From NCBI RefSeq assembly GCF_008370345.1, contig NZ_VTUU01000002.1, forward strand, positions 558,001 through 622,000: a stretch of 64,000 nt of DNA, read 5' to 3'. Made by a program: the position numbers and the translations under genes. The stretch is from Marinobacter salinexigens. GTDB lineage: Bacteria > Pseudomonadota > Gammaproteobacteria > Pseudomonadales > Oleiphilaceae. The notes beneath the pieces were generated by a model. The model searched no databases and was not told the origin of the DNA. It saw only the letters and a program-made list of their open reading frames with translations. Positions 33,889 through 41,949 of this stretch are shown here, one piece after another; the stretch's first letter is position 1; every line of letters begins with the position of its first letter.

Positions 33889-33918
33889 AAAAAAGTCCGC
33901 TCGCCCCTTGGGCGGACT
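33889..33918 (-). terminator. Terminator-like hairpin reading on the minus strand, in front of fimL
   Basis: AGTCCGC (33894-33900) pairs with GCGGACT (33912-33918). Read on the minus strand, the stem is followed by six T. No minus-strand gene is known upstream of it, so it would stop antisense transcripts leaving fimL. On the plus strand it is only a leader hairpin. Confidence 0.45.
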
Positions 33919-33969
33919 GCAGTCATTAAGAGGACGCGGTAGTCTCCGCAAAGTTAACAGGAAGCGTTT

Positions 33970-35676
33970 ATGGTTCAATCGTCTCTAGCGACGAAATCGC
34001 AGTCGTTTGATCTGGTCAAGGGTGAAATTGAACAGACCATCAAACAGGCAGAATCCAGCCTTGAACGCTTTCAGGAGAATCGTGAGAGTGGCGAAGATCT
34101 CCAGAACTGCGTGGACTACCTTAACCAGCTCCGAGGTATCTTCGTACTCGTGGAGCTTCGGGGTGGAACCCTGCTATGTCAGGAAGCGGTCACCATGGCG
34201 AACGACGTTCCTGTTGGCGCCAACGATGACAAAAACATCCTGTTAACCACTCTGAACAGTGCCTTGTTCATTCTCCGTCGATACGTTGAGTATTACCATC
34301 AGCAGCGAGCCGATCACCCGGAGCTTCTGTTGCCCGTGATCAATGATCTGCGGGAAGCCCGTAAAGAAAAGCCTTATCCTGAATCCTGTTTCTTCGATGT
34401 CGACGTCAAGGAACGGCCCGATTTCTGTCGTAGCGTTGCTGTGCCAGTCTTTGAAGGCGACGAGAGCGAATACGAGATTGTGGCCCGCAGAATGCGCCTG
34501 ACCTTTCAGGTGGCATTGCTTGGGATGCTCAGAGACAGGAACGAAGTGGTCAGCAAAAAGCTGATTGGTCGTTCGGCGCGTGGGCTTGCCCGTCTGTGCC
34601 AGGACGCTCCGATGGGCCAGATGTGGTGCTTGGTCGCCACCGTTGCCGAGGCGATGCTTGATCGTACTATGGTGATCGGTAAAGCTCGCAAACGCATGTT
34701 CATGCGTATCGAGAAGTACGCCCGTGAACTGGTTTATGTTGGTAAGGTTGCTGCGGCCAAGGATGCCCCTGATTCCCTGATCAGGGATCTCGTGTACATT
34801 CTGTATCGCAGTGGGTCTGCTAATCCGGAAGTTACCGAGGTGCTGTCTGCATTCAACCTTACGCCGGCAGAATTCCCGGATGCCATGCTTGATGCCCACG
34901 CCCGTCGTCTCTACGGTCCGGGCACCGATGTGCTGCGTTCGCTGTCGGAGGCTTTGCAGGAAGAACTTAACCAGTTAAAAGACAAGCTCGATATTATCGA
35001 GCGTGGCATTGAGCCGGATCTCGCTGAATTGGCATCCATTGCCGAGGCTCTCGAACGTCTTGCCAATACCTTGGTCATGCTGGATCTGAACAAGCTTGCT
35101 GCTATATCCAGGGAAGAAGCGGCCAAACTGCGGGTATGGGAAAGCGAAGCGCGCCTGCCTGGCGACGAAGAGCTGTACCGGTTGGCAGACTCGGTGCTGA
35201 GTGTCGAAGATGCCATCATGCAGATTGTTACCCGTGGAATAACATCCGAAACCGACGCCCTGGCCAGTGGCCACCGGGAACGGGATGAGTCTCTGTATCT
35301 GCAGGAAGCGCTGTTTGTAGTTGCTGACGAGGCTCGTAGCGCGTTGACCCTGGCAAAGCGGGCGATTACCGCGTTCATCGAATCTGACTACGACAAGCTC
35401 CACCTGGCCAATCTGCCCGCGACGCTCCACAGTATTTGGGGCGGATTGCAGATCGTTGGTGATCCGCAGGCAGCTGATGTGCTCCAGCGGGTGGCTGGTT
35501 CCATTCAGGAGCGCCTGCTGGATGAGCGTGACGCGCCGTCCAGGCAGGTTCTGGAAGCCCTTGCTGACGCTCTTACATCGCTGGAATATTACATAGAAAG
35601 TATTGGCAAGCGGGAAGAAAAGAATGCTGATCTTTTGAAGCTTGCGGTCAGTTCTCTGGATGATGTAGGCCTCTAG
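33970..35676 (+). CDS. fimL: FimL, scaffold protein of type IV pilus / cAMP signalling
   Basis: A 568-residue helical protein resembling the N-terminal part of the ChpA hybrid kinase (tandem Hpt-like bundles): SSLERFQENRESGEDLQNCV..., then LRGIFVLVELRGGTLLCQEA. The corresponding ChpA histidine positions appear replaced, as in FimL, which is not phosphorylated. In Pseudomonas aeruginosa FimL is needed for twitching motility and cAMP production and is bound by FimV and PilG. Its place downstream of gloB-rnhA-dnaQ agrees with my recollection of that genome. The 3' neighbour starts 3 bp after the stop. FimL is favoured over a truncated ChpA because no kinase or receiver domain follows. Confidence 0.85.
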   Translation: MVQSSLATKSQSFDLVKGEIEQTIKQAESSLERFQENRESGEDLQNCVDYLNQLRGIFVLVELRGGTLLCQEAVTMANDVPVGANDDKNILLTTLNSALFILRRYVEYYHQQRADHPELLLPVINDLREARKEKPYPESCFFDVDVKERPDFCRSVAVPVFEGDESEYEIVARRMRLTFQVALLGMLRDRNEVVSKKLIGRSARGLARLCQDAPMGQMWCLVATVAEAMLDRTMVIGKARKRMFMRIEKYARELVYVGKVAAAKDAPDSLIRDLVYILYRSGSANPEVTEVLSAFNLTPAEFPDAMLDAHARRLYGPGTDVLRSLSEALQEELNQLKDKLDIIERGIEPDLAELASIAEALERLANTLVMLDLNKLAAISREEAAKLRVWESEARLPGDEELYRLADSVLSVEDAIMQIVTRGITSETDALASGHRERDESLYLQEALFVVADEARSALTLAKRAITAFIESDYDKLHLANLPATLHSIWGGLQIVGDPQAADVLQRVAGSIQERLLDERDAPSRQVLEALADALTSLEYYIESIGKREEKNADLLKLAVSSLDDVGL

Positions 35677-35678
35677 GG

Positions 35679-36326
35679 ATGTCCCGGGAACTGGCGACCA
35701 TCGTACTGACTGCGCTGGGCGCAACCCTGGTCATTGCGAGCCTGCTCTTTTTTCTTCGTCCCCGCTGGCTACTTGGCTGGCTCAAAGGGATGCTGGTTTT
35801 CGGTATCCTTCTGGCTGGGCTCTATACCCTTGCGATTGCAGTGAACGTGGCTGGCTACCAGTCCCTGTCGGGGATGCAGACGGTCGCCAGTATCGGTACC
35901 CGTAAACAGGGTGACGAAATCTGGCGGGTGACCCTTGAGCCTGCAGAAGGGAATCCGCTCATCCAAACGGTTCGCGGTGATCAGTGGCAGGTTGATGCTC
36001 GAATAATCCGTTTTTCCGGGCCATTGCGGTGGCTAGGCGTGGCTCCGGGCTATCGGCTGGAGCGTCTGTCTGGTCGGTATATGTCGCTGGAGCGCGAACG
36101 GAGCGCGCCTCGTACGGTTATAGGGCTCTCAGACGGAGATTGGCCTGATCTCTGGGCGCTGGAGCAGGAGTTTGATTTGCCGTTTGTCGAAGGGATCTAC
36201 GGCAACGCCACTTTTATGCCAATGCGGGACGGAGCTGTGTTTGATATCCGCTTGTCCGCATCGGGATTGGTCGCGGTGCCTATGAACGAACAGGCAAGGC
36301 AAGCGGTGCGTTTTTGGGATGAATAA
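35679..36326 (+). CDS. Conserved inner-membrane protein of unknown function
   Basis: 215 residues with two N-terminal transmembrane helices (about 6-27 and 33-55), the second followed by a mainly periplasmic or extracytoplasmic beta-rich domain (IWRVTLEPAEGNPLIQTV..., GDQWQVDARIIRFSGPL). Similar proteins are sometimes labelled multidrug transporter without evidence; this one is too short and has too few helices to be a transporter. It starts 3 bp after fimL and is co-transcribed, so an accessory role in the same envelope process is possible but unproven. Confidence 0.7.
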   Translation: MSRELATIVLTALGATLVIASLLFFLRPRWLLGWLKGMLVFGILLAGLYTLAIAVNVAGYQSLSGMQTVASIGTRKQGDEIWRVTLEPAEGNPLIQTVRGDQWQVDARIIRFSGPLRWLGVAPGYRLERLSGRYMSLERERSAPRTVIGLSDGDWPDLWALEQEFDLPFVEGIYGNATFMPMRDGAVFDIRLSASGLVAVPMNEQARQAVRFWDE

Positions 36327-36345
36327 CCCGAGTTGGGGGAGTGAT

Positions 36346-36376
36346 AAAAAAACCTGCGCTGTACGCAGGTTTTTTT
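36346..36376. terminator. Bidirectional terminator between the fimL operon and the SCP-2 gene
   Basis: ACCTGCG / CGCAGGT stem with CTGTA loop, flanked by an A run on the left and a T run on the right, so it works in both directions. Confidence 0.9.
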
Positions 36377-36399
36377 ACGTCTGTTCCGTGAGGGAAAAC

Positions 36400-36714
36400 T
36401 CAGCCCACGTTGAACAGTTCACCAAGTTTTGTTGCCAGCATCATGTCGCCTTCAGCGCGCAGCTGGCCTGCCATAAAGGCTTGCATACCGTCGGTTTCAC
36501 CGGAAACGATGCCGTTCAGGGTCTCGGAGTTCATGATCAGGGTAACGGACGGATCATCGTTAGCGCCTTCGTGCATCTTGCAGGTGCCATCGTTGATGAC
36601 CAGATGGTAGGTTTTATCGTCTTCGATATCGAACTGGAACACCAGATCCAGGCCTTGTGCGGCGTCTGCGTTAAAATTCTGTTCGAACTTTTCAAATACC
36701 TGAGCTACAGACAT
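36400..36714 (-). CDS. SCP-2 sterol/lipid transfer family protein
   Basis: A 104-residue single-domain protein. The SCP-2 fold is indicated by LDLVFQFDIEDDKTYHLVIND, the DDPSVTLIMNSETLNGIVSG segment and the closing GQLRAEGDMMLATKLGELF helix. Such proteins bind acyl chains or acyl-CoA in the cytoplasm. It is monocistronic, with its own terminator. The physiological ligand is unknown. Confidence 0.85.
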   Translation of the reverse strand: MSVAQVFEKFEQNFNADAAQGLDLVFQFDIEDDKTYHLVINDGTCKMHEGANDDPSVTLIMNSETLNGIVSGETDGMQAFMAGQLRAEGDMMLATKLGELFNVG

Positions 36715-36943
36715 TGTCTTACCCTTTTGGTGGTTATCGTGTCATGTTGTGACGGCTTTGCTGTCCAAGACTGCCGGAGCCTGTTCGGAAGCCTGGCGGT
36801 GCCGACCTCGCAATCCGACTTTATGGTTAGTCGGTAATCCTGTCAAGCTCGATCGAACGCTTGTTTTAATTTTTTGATCTTCTTATCACTGAAGATTCGC
36901 TGAGTTACACTCACGACTTTCCATAACGACCTGGAGATGCATT

Positions 36944-38008
36944 TTGGAGTTTCTGACTGACTACGGATTGTTTCTGGCCAAAGTGGTCACTTTTGTAGTG
37001 GCCGTTGTAATTGTGATTTCGATCATTGTCTCATCAGCGCAGAGAGACCGTGACGATCACGAAGGTGAAGGCGAACTGAAAATCCGCAAGCTCAATGAGC
37101 ACTATAAGAAGCTAAAGGAGGCAATTCAGGCCAGACTGATGACGGACGCTGAGCGCAAGGCATTTGAGAAGAATCAGAAAAAGGAAAAGAAAGCCGAAAA
37201 AAAGGCCTCCAAGGCCAAGAAGCCGGATGCGGAAACCAGCGAAGCGCCCAGATCCCGTATCTTCGTTCTCGACTTCGATGGTGACATCAAGGCGTCTGAT
37301 ACAGATCCTCTTCGCCGCAGCATCACTGCAGTGCTTAGCGTTGCAGACCCCGAGCGTGATGAAGTGGTTATCCGTCTTGAAAGCGGCGGCGGTCTGGTTC
37401 ATGCCTATGGCCTGGCATCGGCCCAGCTTGACCGGATTCGTAGTAGAGGCATCCCGCTGACTGCCTGTGTTGACAAGGTCGCTGCCAGTGGTGGATACAT
37501 GATGGCCTGTGTCGCAGACCGCATCATCGCATCCCCCTTCGCAATCCTCGGATCCATCGGCGTTGTTGCCCAGTTGCCCAATTTTCATCGTCTGCTAAAG
37601 AAAAACGACGTGGATTTTGAAGTGCTTACCGCGGGGGAGCATAAGCGCACCATGACAGTCTTTGGTGAGAATACCGACAAAGGCCGCCAGAAGTTCCTGG
37701 AAGATCTTGAAGATACTCATGTGTTGTTCAAGGAGTACGTCAGCGAAAGACGTCCTGATGTTGATATTGCCAAGGTTGCCAATGGCGATATCTGGTTTGG
37801 CAAGCGTGCGCTGGACGTAAAATTGATCGATGAAATCAAGACCTCCGACGAATATCTGATTGAGGCTTGCGATAGGGCGGATGTAGTGTCAGTAGCCTAC
37901 CAGCGTAAACGCACCCTGCCTGAAAGACTCGGGCTGGCAGCCAGCGTAGCGATGGAGCAAACCGTATGGCGGGTGCTGAGCGCCTTCCGGAACCAGAAAA
38001 TTCAGTAA
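36944..38008 (+). CDS. sohB: SohB, inner-membrane S49 family protease
   Basis: Signal-peptide-peptidase-like serine protease. The TTG start at 36944 gives MEFLTDYGLFLAKVVTFVVA, the family N-terminus, with GGAG 8 bases upstream. One N-terminal membrane helix, a highly charged Lys/Glu coiled segment (residues 50-100), then the S49 domain with the nucleophile Ser in VAASGGYMMAC and the general-base Lys in AGEHKRTMT. At 354 residues it is standard. Confidence 0.93.
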   Translation: MEFLTDYGLFLAKVVTFVVAVVIVISIIVSSAQRDRDDHEGEGELKIRKLNEHYKKLKEAIQARLMTDAERKAFEKNQKKEKKAEKKASKAKKPDAETSEAPRSRIFVLDFDGDIKASDTDPLRRSITAVLSVADPERDEVVIRLESGGGLVHAYGLASAQLDRIRSRGIPLTACVDKVAASGGYMMACVADRIIASPFAILGSIGVVAQLPNFHRLLKKNDVDFEVLTAGEHKRTMTVFGENTDKGRQKFLEDLEDTHVLFKEYVSERRPDVDIAKVANGDIWFGKRALDVKLIDEIKTSDEYLIEACDRADVVSVAYQRKRTLPERLGLAASVAMEQTVWRVLSAFRNQKIQ

Positions 38009-38031
38009 CGGACAGGAAACGGGATACAACT

Positions 38032-39030
38032 ATGACAATCAATACCGAATTCCAGGCCTGGCGTGTTCAAGAAAACGATGGCGCGTACGTAGGCGGTGAA
38101 ATGACACTCAACACAGCAGACCTGCCCGAAGGTGATGTGTTAATCCGGGTGTCACATTCGTCGCTGAACTATAAAGACGCACTCTCAGCATCAGGGAACA
38201 AAGGTGTTACCCGGGTATTTCCCCACACGCCGGGTATTGATGCCGCTGGCGAAGTTGTCGAATCGGCAAATGCGACACTGCCTGCCGGCCAGGCCGTCAT
38301 TGTTACCGGGTATGATCTGGGCATGAACACGGACGGCGGATTTGGCGAATACATCCGTGTACCGGCATCCTGGTGCATCCCGATGCCGTCGGGATGGAAT
38401 GCCCGTACTGCAATGATCTACGGTACAGCCGGGCTCACAGCTGGCTTGTGTGTGCAGAAATTGCTGACCATGGGAGCGAAACCGGAGCAGGGTAAGGTTG
38501 CGGTTACCGGCGCTTCGGGTGCCGTCGGCTCAGTGGCCGTAGAGCTCCTCAGCAAGCTCGGCTTCGACGTGGTTGCCATCAGCGGCAAGGCCTCTCATGC
38601 AGAAAGCCTGAAGGCGTTGGGAGCATCTGAGGTTGTCGGCCGCGAAGCGCTTGCCGAAGATAAAAAGCCATTAGCCAAACCGGTCTATGCGAATGCCGTC
38701 GATACGGTGGGTGGAGCGCCATTGGCGGAACTGCTCAAGCAGGTTCAGCACAGTGGATCCGTCTCCTGCTGTGGCCTTGTCGCCGGCCCGGCACTTCAAA
38801 CTACGGTACTTCCGTTCATCCTCAGGGGTGTGAACCTGTTGGGCGTCGATTCGGTTGAAATCCCGCTGGAAGCCAAAGCGGCAGTTTGGGAAAAGTTCGC
38901 GTCTGACTGGGCCTGTGAGAAAACCGAAGCCTCGGCGAAGGATATTGGAAGGGCAGAGCTGGATCGTGCTTTGAAAGCGTTTCTGAAAGGCGAGTCATCC
39001 GGAAAAATCGTTCTGGATCACACGCTGTAG
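38032..39030 (+). CDS. acuI: Acrylyl-CoA reductase (NADPH), AcuI/YhdH family
   Basis: Medium-chain dehydrogenase/reductase that reduces acryloyl-CoA to propionyl-CoA, which protects marine bacteria from acrylate released from DMSP. The substrate half has SSLNYKDALSASGNKGVTR; the NADPH loop is AVTGASGAVGSVAVELLSKLG. No catalytic zinc ligands are present, as expected. ATG 38032 (332 residues) is chosen over 37966, which lies within sohB. No dddA/prpE-type DMSP genes are nearby, so a general detoxifying role is equally possible. Confidence 0.88.
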   Translation: MTINTEFQAWRVQENDGAYVGGEMTLNTADLPEGDVLIRVSHSSLNYKDALSASGNKGVTRVFPHTPGIDAAGEVVESANATLPAGQAVIVTGYDLGMNTDGGFGEYIRVPASWCIPMPSGWNARTAMIYGTAGLTAGLCVQKLLTMGAKPEQGKVAVTGASGAVGSVAVELLSKLGFDVVAISGKASHAESLKALGASEVVGREALAEDKKPLAKPVYANAVDTVGGAPLAELLKQVQHSGSVSCCGLVAGPALQTTVLPFILRGVNLLGVDSVEIPLEAKAAVWEKFASDWACEKTEASAKDIGRAELDRALKAFLKGESSGKIVLDHTL

Positions 39031-39070
39031 CCGAAAATAAAGCCGGCTAAATAAATCGTCTGGATAGAGA

Positions 39071-39171
39071 GAAGGGCTTCTACCCGTCAAAACCCGCTCA
39101 GGCACATCCATGTGTACGCTTGAGCTTCGCCATCCATGGCTACGCACAGTTTTGACGGGTAGAAGCCCTTC
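39071..39171. repeat. 101-bp inverted-repeat element with two nested hairpins
   Basis: Arms 39071-39093 and 39149-39171 are perfect 23-bp inverted copies (starting GAAGGGCTTCTACCC). Inside are two further palindromes, CACATCCATGTG (39103-39114) and GCCATCCATGGC (39129-39140), sharing the core CATCCATG, plus GCTCA/TGAGC (39096-39100 / 39121-39125). It fills the gap between converging acuI and the DUF934 gene. There is no good T run, so it is not a standard terminator. It may be a dispersed genomic repeat or a structured RNA. Confidence 0.85.
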
Positions 39172-39185
39172 TTTCGTATACCGTG

Positions 39186-39692
39186 TCAGGAAGCCCGACG
39201 ACGGAACAAAGGCTCATCAGTATCGGTAGCAGCCTGATAGCCCTGGCTAAAGAAGTTCAGACACTTCGCAGCCTTGGTAATGTCCTTGTCTTCTCGCAGC
39301 GCAAAGGTATCAAAGCCACAGCGCTTCATGAACTGCAACTGGTCCAGAAGAACATCGCCAATGGCGCGCAGCTCATTGTTGTAGCCAAAACGCTCCCTCA
39401 ATAACCGGGCAATGCTGTAGCCCCGGCCATCGCTGAACTTCGGAAAATTCACTGCAATCACTGGCAGCTCATTAACCTTGCCCGCAAGCACTTCAGGTTC
39501 TTCGTGGCTGTCAAACCATACACCAATATCCTCACGGCCGGCATAATGCTCGTGTCCGGCGAGCCACAGGTCCGCTGGAATCAGTGAACGCTGCCCCTCA
39601 GGCACAGCCAGGGAATCGCCGTCAGCGGGGCGGGGCACGACAGCCCAGTCATCATTGCGGATGCTGCCATCCAGAGTAATTAAATCAGGCAT
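39186..39692 (-). CDS. DUF934 family protein linked to sulfite reductase
   Basis: 168 residues matching DUF934: a Trp/Pro-rich N-terminus, LPVIAVNFPKFSDGRGYSIARLLRERFGY in the middle (the family signature), then LRAIGDVLLDQLQFMKRCGFD. It overlaps the cysI 3' end by 8 bp, a pairing seen across proteobacteria. It is assumed to assist sulfite or nitrite reduction, but its role is not established. Confidence 0.88.
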   Translation of the reverse strand: MPDLITLDGSIRNDDWAVVPRPADGDSLAVPEGQRSLIPADLWLAGHEHYAGREDIGVWFDSHEEPEVLAGKVNELPVIAVNFPKFSDGRGYSIARLLRERFGYNNELRAIGDVLLDQLQFMKRCGFDTFALREDKDITKAAKCLNFFSQGYQAATDTDEPLFRRRAS

Positions 39693-41337
39693 AAACCCGC
39701 TCCTTGAAAGGTTCGATACCCACGCGGCGATACGTCTCCAGGAAAGACTCCTCTTCGGTGCGCTTCTCTACGTAGACATCGATAATTTTTGAGACCACAT
39801 CGGGCATATCTTCCTGGGCGAAGGACGGGCCAAGAATCTTGCCGATAGAGGCGTCATGGTGAGACGAGCCGCCCAGGCTGATCTGATAGAACTCTTCACC
39901 TTTCTTGTCGACACCCAGAACACCGATGTTACCAACGTGGTGGTGGCCGCAGGCATTCATACAGCCGGAGATATTGAGGTCAATGGCGCCCAGGTCATAA
40001 AGGTAGTCCAGGTCATCAAAACGACGCTGGATCGCCTCGGCGACCGGGATTGACTTGGCATTTGCCAGGGCGCAGTAGTCGCCGCCAGGGCAGCAGATAA
40101 TGTCGGTCAGCATGTTCAGGTTGGCTGTAGCGAAGCCCATCGGAGTGATGGCTTGCCAGAGCTCGAACAACTGATCCTGGCGAACGTCTGCCAGAACCAC
40201 GTTTTGCTGGTGGGTCACCCGAACTTCGCCGAAGCTATAGTTATCTGCCAGATCGGCAATTTGTTCAAGCTGACGGTCAGTGACATCGCCCGGCGGGATG
40301 CCAGTCTTTTTCATGGTCAGTGTAACGATGGCATAACCCGGTTTCTTGTGGTTGTCCACGTTGTGGGTCAGCCATTGGTCAAACTGACGGTTCTCGAAGC
40401 GTTGTTCCGCGAGCAGGTCAGTTGCGTTATTCAGCGTCGCATAGTCAGGTTCGGTGAAATAAGCCTGAATGCGCTCGATCGCGTCATGGGTGAGTCGAGT
40501 TGGGGAATCCTTGATATGGGCCCACTCGGCTTCAACCTTCTCGGCAAAGGCTGCAGGGGTAAGCGCCTTCACCAGGATCTTGATACGTGCCTTGAACTTG
40601 TTATCACGGCGGCCGTAACGGTTGTAGACCCGAAGAACAGCCTCAAGATAGGTTAGAAGATCCAGTTCCGGCAGGAATTCACGAATGACCGGGGATACCA
40701 TCGGAGTACGGCCAAGCCCGCCGCCAACGTGGACTTTGAACCCGAGTTCGCCAGCTTCGTTGCGGACAATCTGCAGTCCGATGTCGTGCACCTGAATGGC
40801 AGCTCGATCGGTTTTCTCGGAAGAATTTACCGCAATTTTGAATTTCCGTGGCAGGAAAGCGAATTCCGGATGGAATGTGGACCACTGACGGATGATCTCG
40901 CAGTATGGCCGGGGATCAACCAGTTCATCAGCCTGGACGCCGGAAAACTGGTCAGTGGTTGTGTTCCGGATGCAGTTACCACTGGTCTGGTTTGCGTGCA
41001 TTTCAACTTCTGCAAGCTCTGCAAGGATGTCGGGAACATCCTTCAGCTCCGGCCAGTTGAGTTGTACGTTCTGGCGAGTAGTGAAATGCGCATAGCCCTT
41101 ATCGTAATCGCGGGTAATGCGGGCCAGACGGCGAAGCTGGGCGGAACGCATCATGCCATAAGGCACGGCGATCCTGAGCATTGGTGCTAGACGCTGAACA
41201 TAGAGGCCATTCTGGAGGCGGAGGGGAAGAAATTCGTCTTCTTCCAGTTCTCCCGCCAAAGCCCGTCCGGTCTGGTCACGGAACTGTGCCACCCGTTCGA
41301 CAGCAAACTGCCGATCGTGCTCGTCGTATACGTACAT
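39685..41337 (-). CDS. cysI: Assimilatory sulfite reductase (ferredoxin-type nitrite/sulfite reductase family, CysI)
   Basis: Siroheme and 4Fe-4S enzyme for six-electron reduction of sulfite to sulfide. Two nitrite/sulfite reductase repeats are visible: the first with LRIAVPYGMMRSAQLRRLA and HFTTRQNVQLNWP, the second with GEVRVTHQQNVVLADV. The cluster and siroheme cysteines are in CCPGGDYC and SGCMNACGHHH. At 550 residues it is standard. No CysJ flavoprotein is adjacent, so the electron donor is probably ferredoxin or separate. Siroheme supply would use CobA at 17.9 kb. AT-rich DNA upstream (41430-41460) could hold a CysB site, but none can be defined. Confidence 0.92.
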   Translation of the reverse strand: MYVYDEHDRQFAVERVAQFRDQTGRALAGELEEDEFLPLRLQNGLYVQRLAPMLRIAVPYGMMRSAQLRRLARITRDYDKGYAHFTTRQNVQLNWPELKDVPDILAELAEVEMHANQTSGNCIRNTTTDQFSGVQADELVDPRPYCEIIRQWSTFHPEFAFLPRKFKIAVNSSEKTDRAAIQVHDIGLQIVRNEAGELGFKVHVGGGLGRTPMVSPVIREFLPELDLLTYLEAVLRVYNRYGRRDNKFKARIKILVKALTPAAFAEKVEAEWAHIKDSPTRLTHDAIERIQAYFTEPDYATLNNATDLLAEQRFENRQFDQWLTHNVDNHKKPGYAIVTLTMKKTGIPPGDVTDRQLEQIADLADNYSFGEVRVTHQQNVVLADVRQDQLFELWQAITPMGFATANLNMLTDIICCPGGDYCALANAKSIPVAEAIQRRFDDLDYLYDLGAIDLNISGCMNACGHHHVGNIGVLGVDKKGEEFYQISLGGSSHHDASIGKILGPSFAQEDMPDVVSKIIDVYVEKRTEEESFLETYRRVGIEPFKERVYA

Positions 41338-41563
41338 AAAGAAGGTCCTACCTGAAACCGTTTCTGAGGGCCCGACGGTCGGGTCCTTATATCTGCGGGG
41401 CAGGATAACACCACGTTTTTATTCTTAAAATGATTATTTCAAAATATGTTTATCGACTCAGGCGATAAGCAATCGGCTGTCGCGCTGGACGAATGTCAAT
41501 TTGCGGACTTAACTGGATGTGACACAAAAACAATATCAGGAACGTGTGAACGAGGTGATATTC

Positions 41564-41671
41564 ATGAAAAAGAATTCTACCCGCACTGACAGTCAGGTTG
41601 ATGCCATCGCAGCAGTGTCGCTGGTCTTTCTGGTCGTAGCTTTCGCCGTGATGTGGGTGTCGGGGCAGTAG
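41564..41671 (+). CDS. Small 35-residue single-pass membrane protein, unknown
   Basis: An ORF of 36 codons with ATG at 41564 and a good ribosome binding site (GAGG, 8-base spacing). The product has a polar, positively charged N-terminus (MKKNSTRTDSQVD) and one hydrophobic helix (IAAVSLVFLVVAFAVMWV). The organisation of SD, basic tip and helix is that of genuine bacterial microproteins. It ends 3 bp from the stop codon of the opposite-strand DUF2970 gene. Homologues could not be searched, and the function is unknown. Confidence 0.55.
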   Translation: MKKNSTRTDSQVDAIAAVSLVFLVVAFAVMWVSGQ

Positions 41672-41674
41672 GCA

Positions 41675-41911
41675 CTACTGATTGGCAAGAACTATCTGGA
41701 CCACCACAATCAGTCCCACCACAAAAATTGCGGTAAACAGAATACCGGCCACGATATAAGGCCACGGACTGTGGCTCGAGAAGTCTTCTTCCCGGCGCCG
41801 ATTGGATTGAACACCAAGGGCGCCGGCAAGTACGCTTTGCATGATTTTCAGAATGCCAGGTCGGGGTCCGGGCTTGTTGCTGTTTTTATTGGTATCCGAG
41901 ACATCTGTCAT
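41675..41911 (-). CDS. DUF2970 small membrane protein
   Basis: 78 residues matching DUF2970: IMQSVLAGALGVQSNRRREEDF followed by a single transmembrane helix (YIVAGILFTAIFVVGLIVVVQIVL). The N-terminal 20 residues are polar. It is downstream of metH, 38 bp away and in the same direction, so it is possibly read through from it. The function is unknown. Confidence 0.8.
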   Translation of the reverse strand: MTDVSDTNKNSNKPGPRPGILKIMQSVLAGALGVQSNRRREEDFSSHSPWPYIVAGILFTAIFVVGLIVVVQIVLANQ

Positions 41912-41949
41912 CTTGTTACCCGCTGAACGTTTGCACGTCGAATCCCGGT

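Noticed and set aside
36319..36837. 172-residue plus-strand ORF opposite the SCP-2 gene
   Set aside because: It covers a bidirectional terminator and the antisense of a good SCP-2 gene.
37966..38031. Longer start for acuI within sohB
   Set aside because: The extra 22 residues are sohB codons read in another frame; the family N-terminus begins at ATG 38032.
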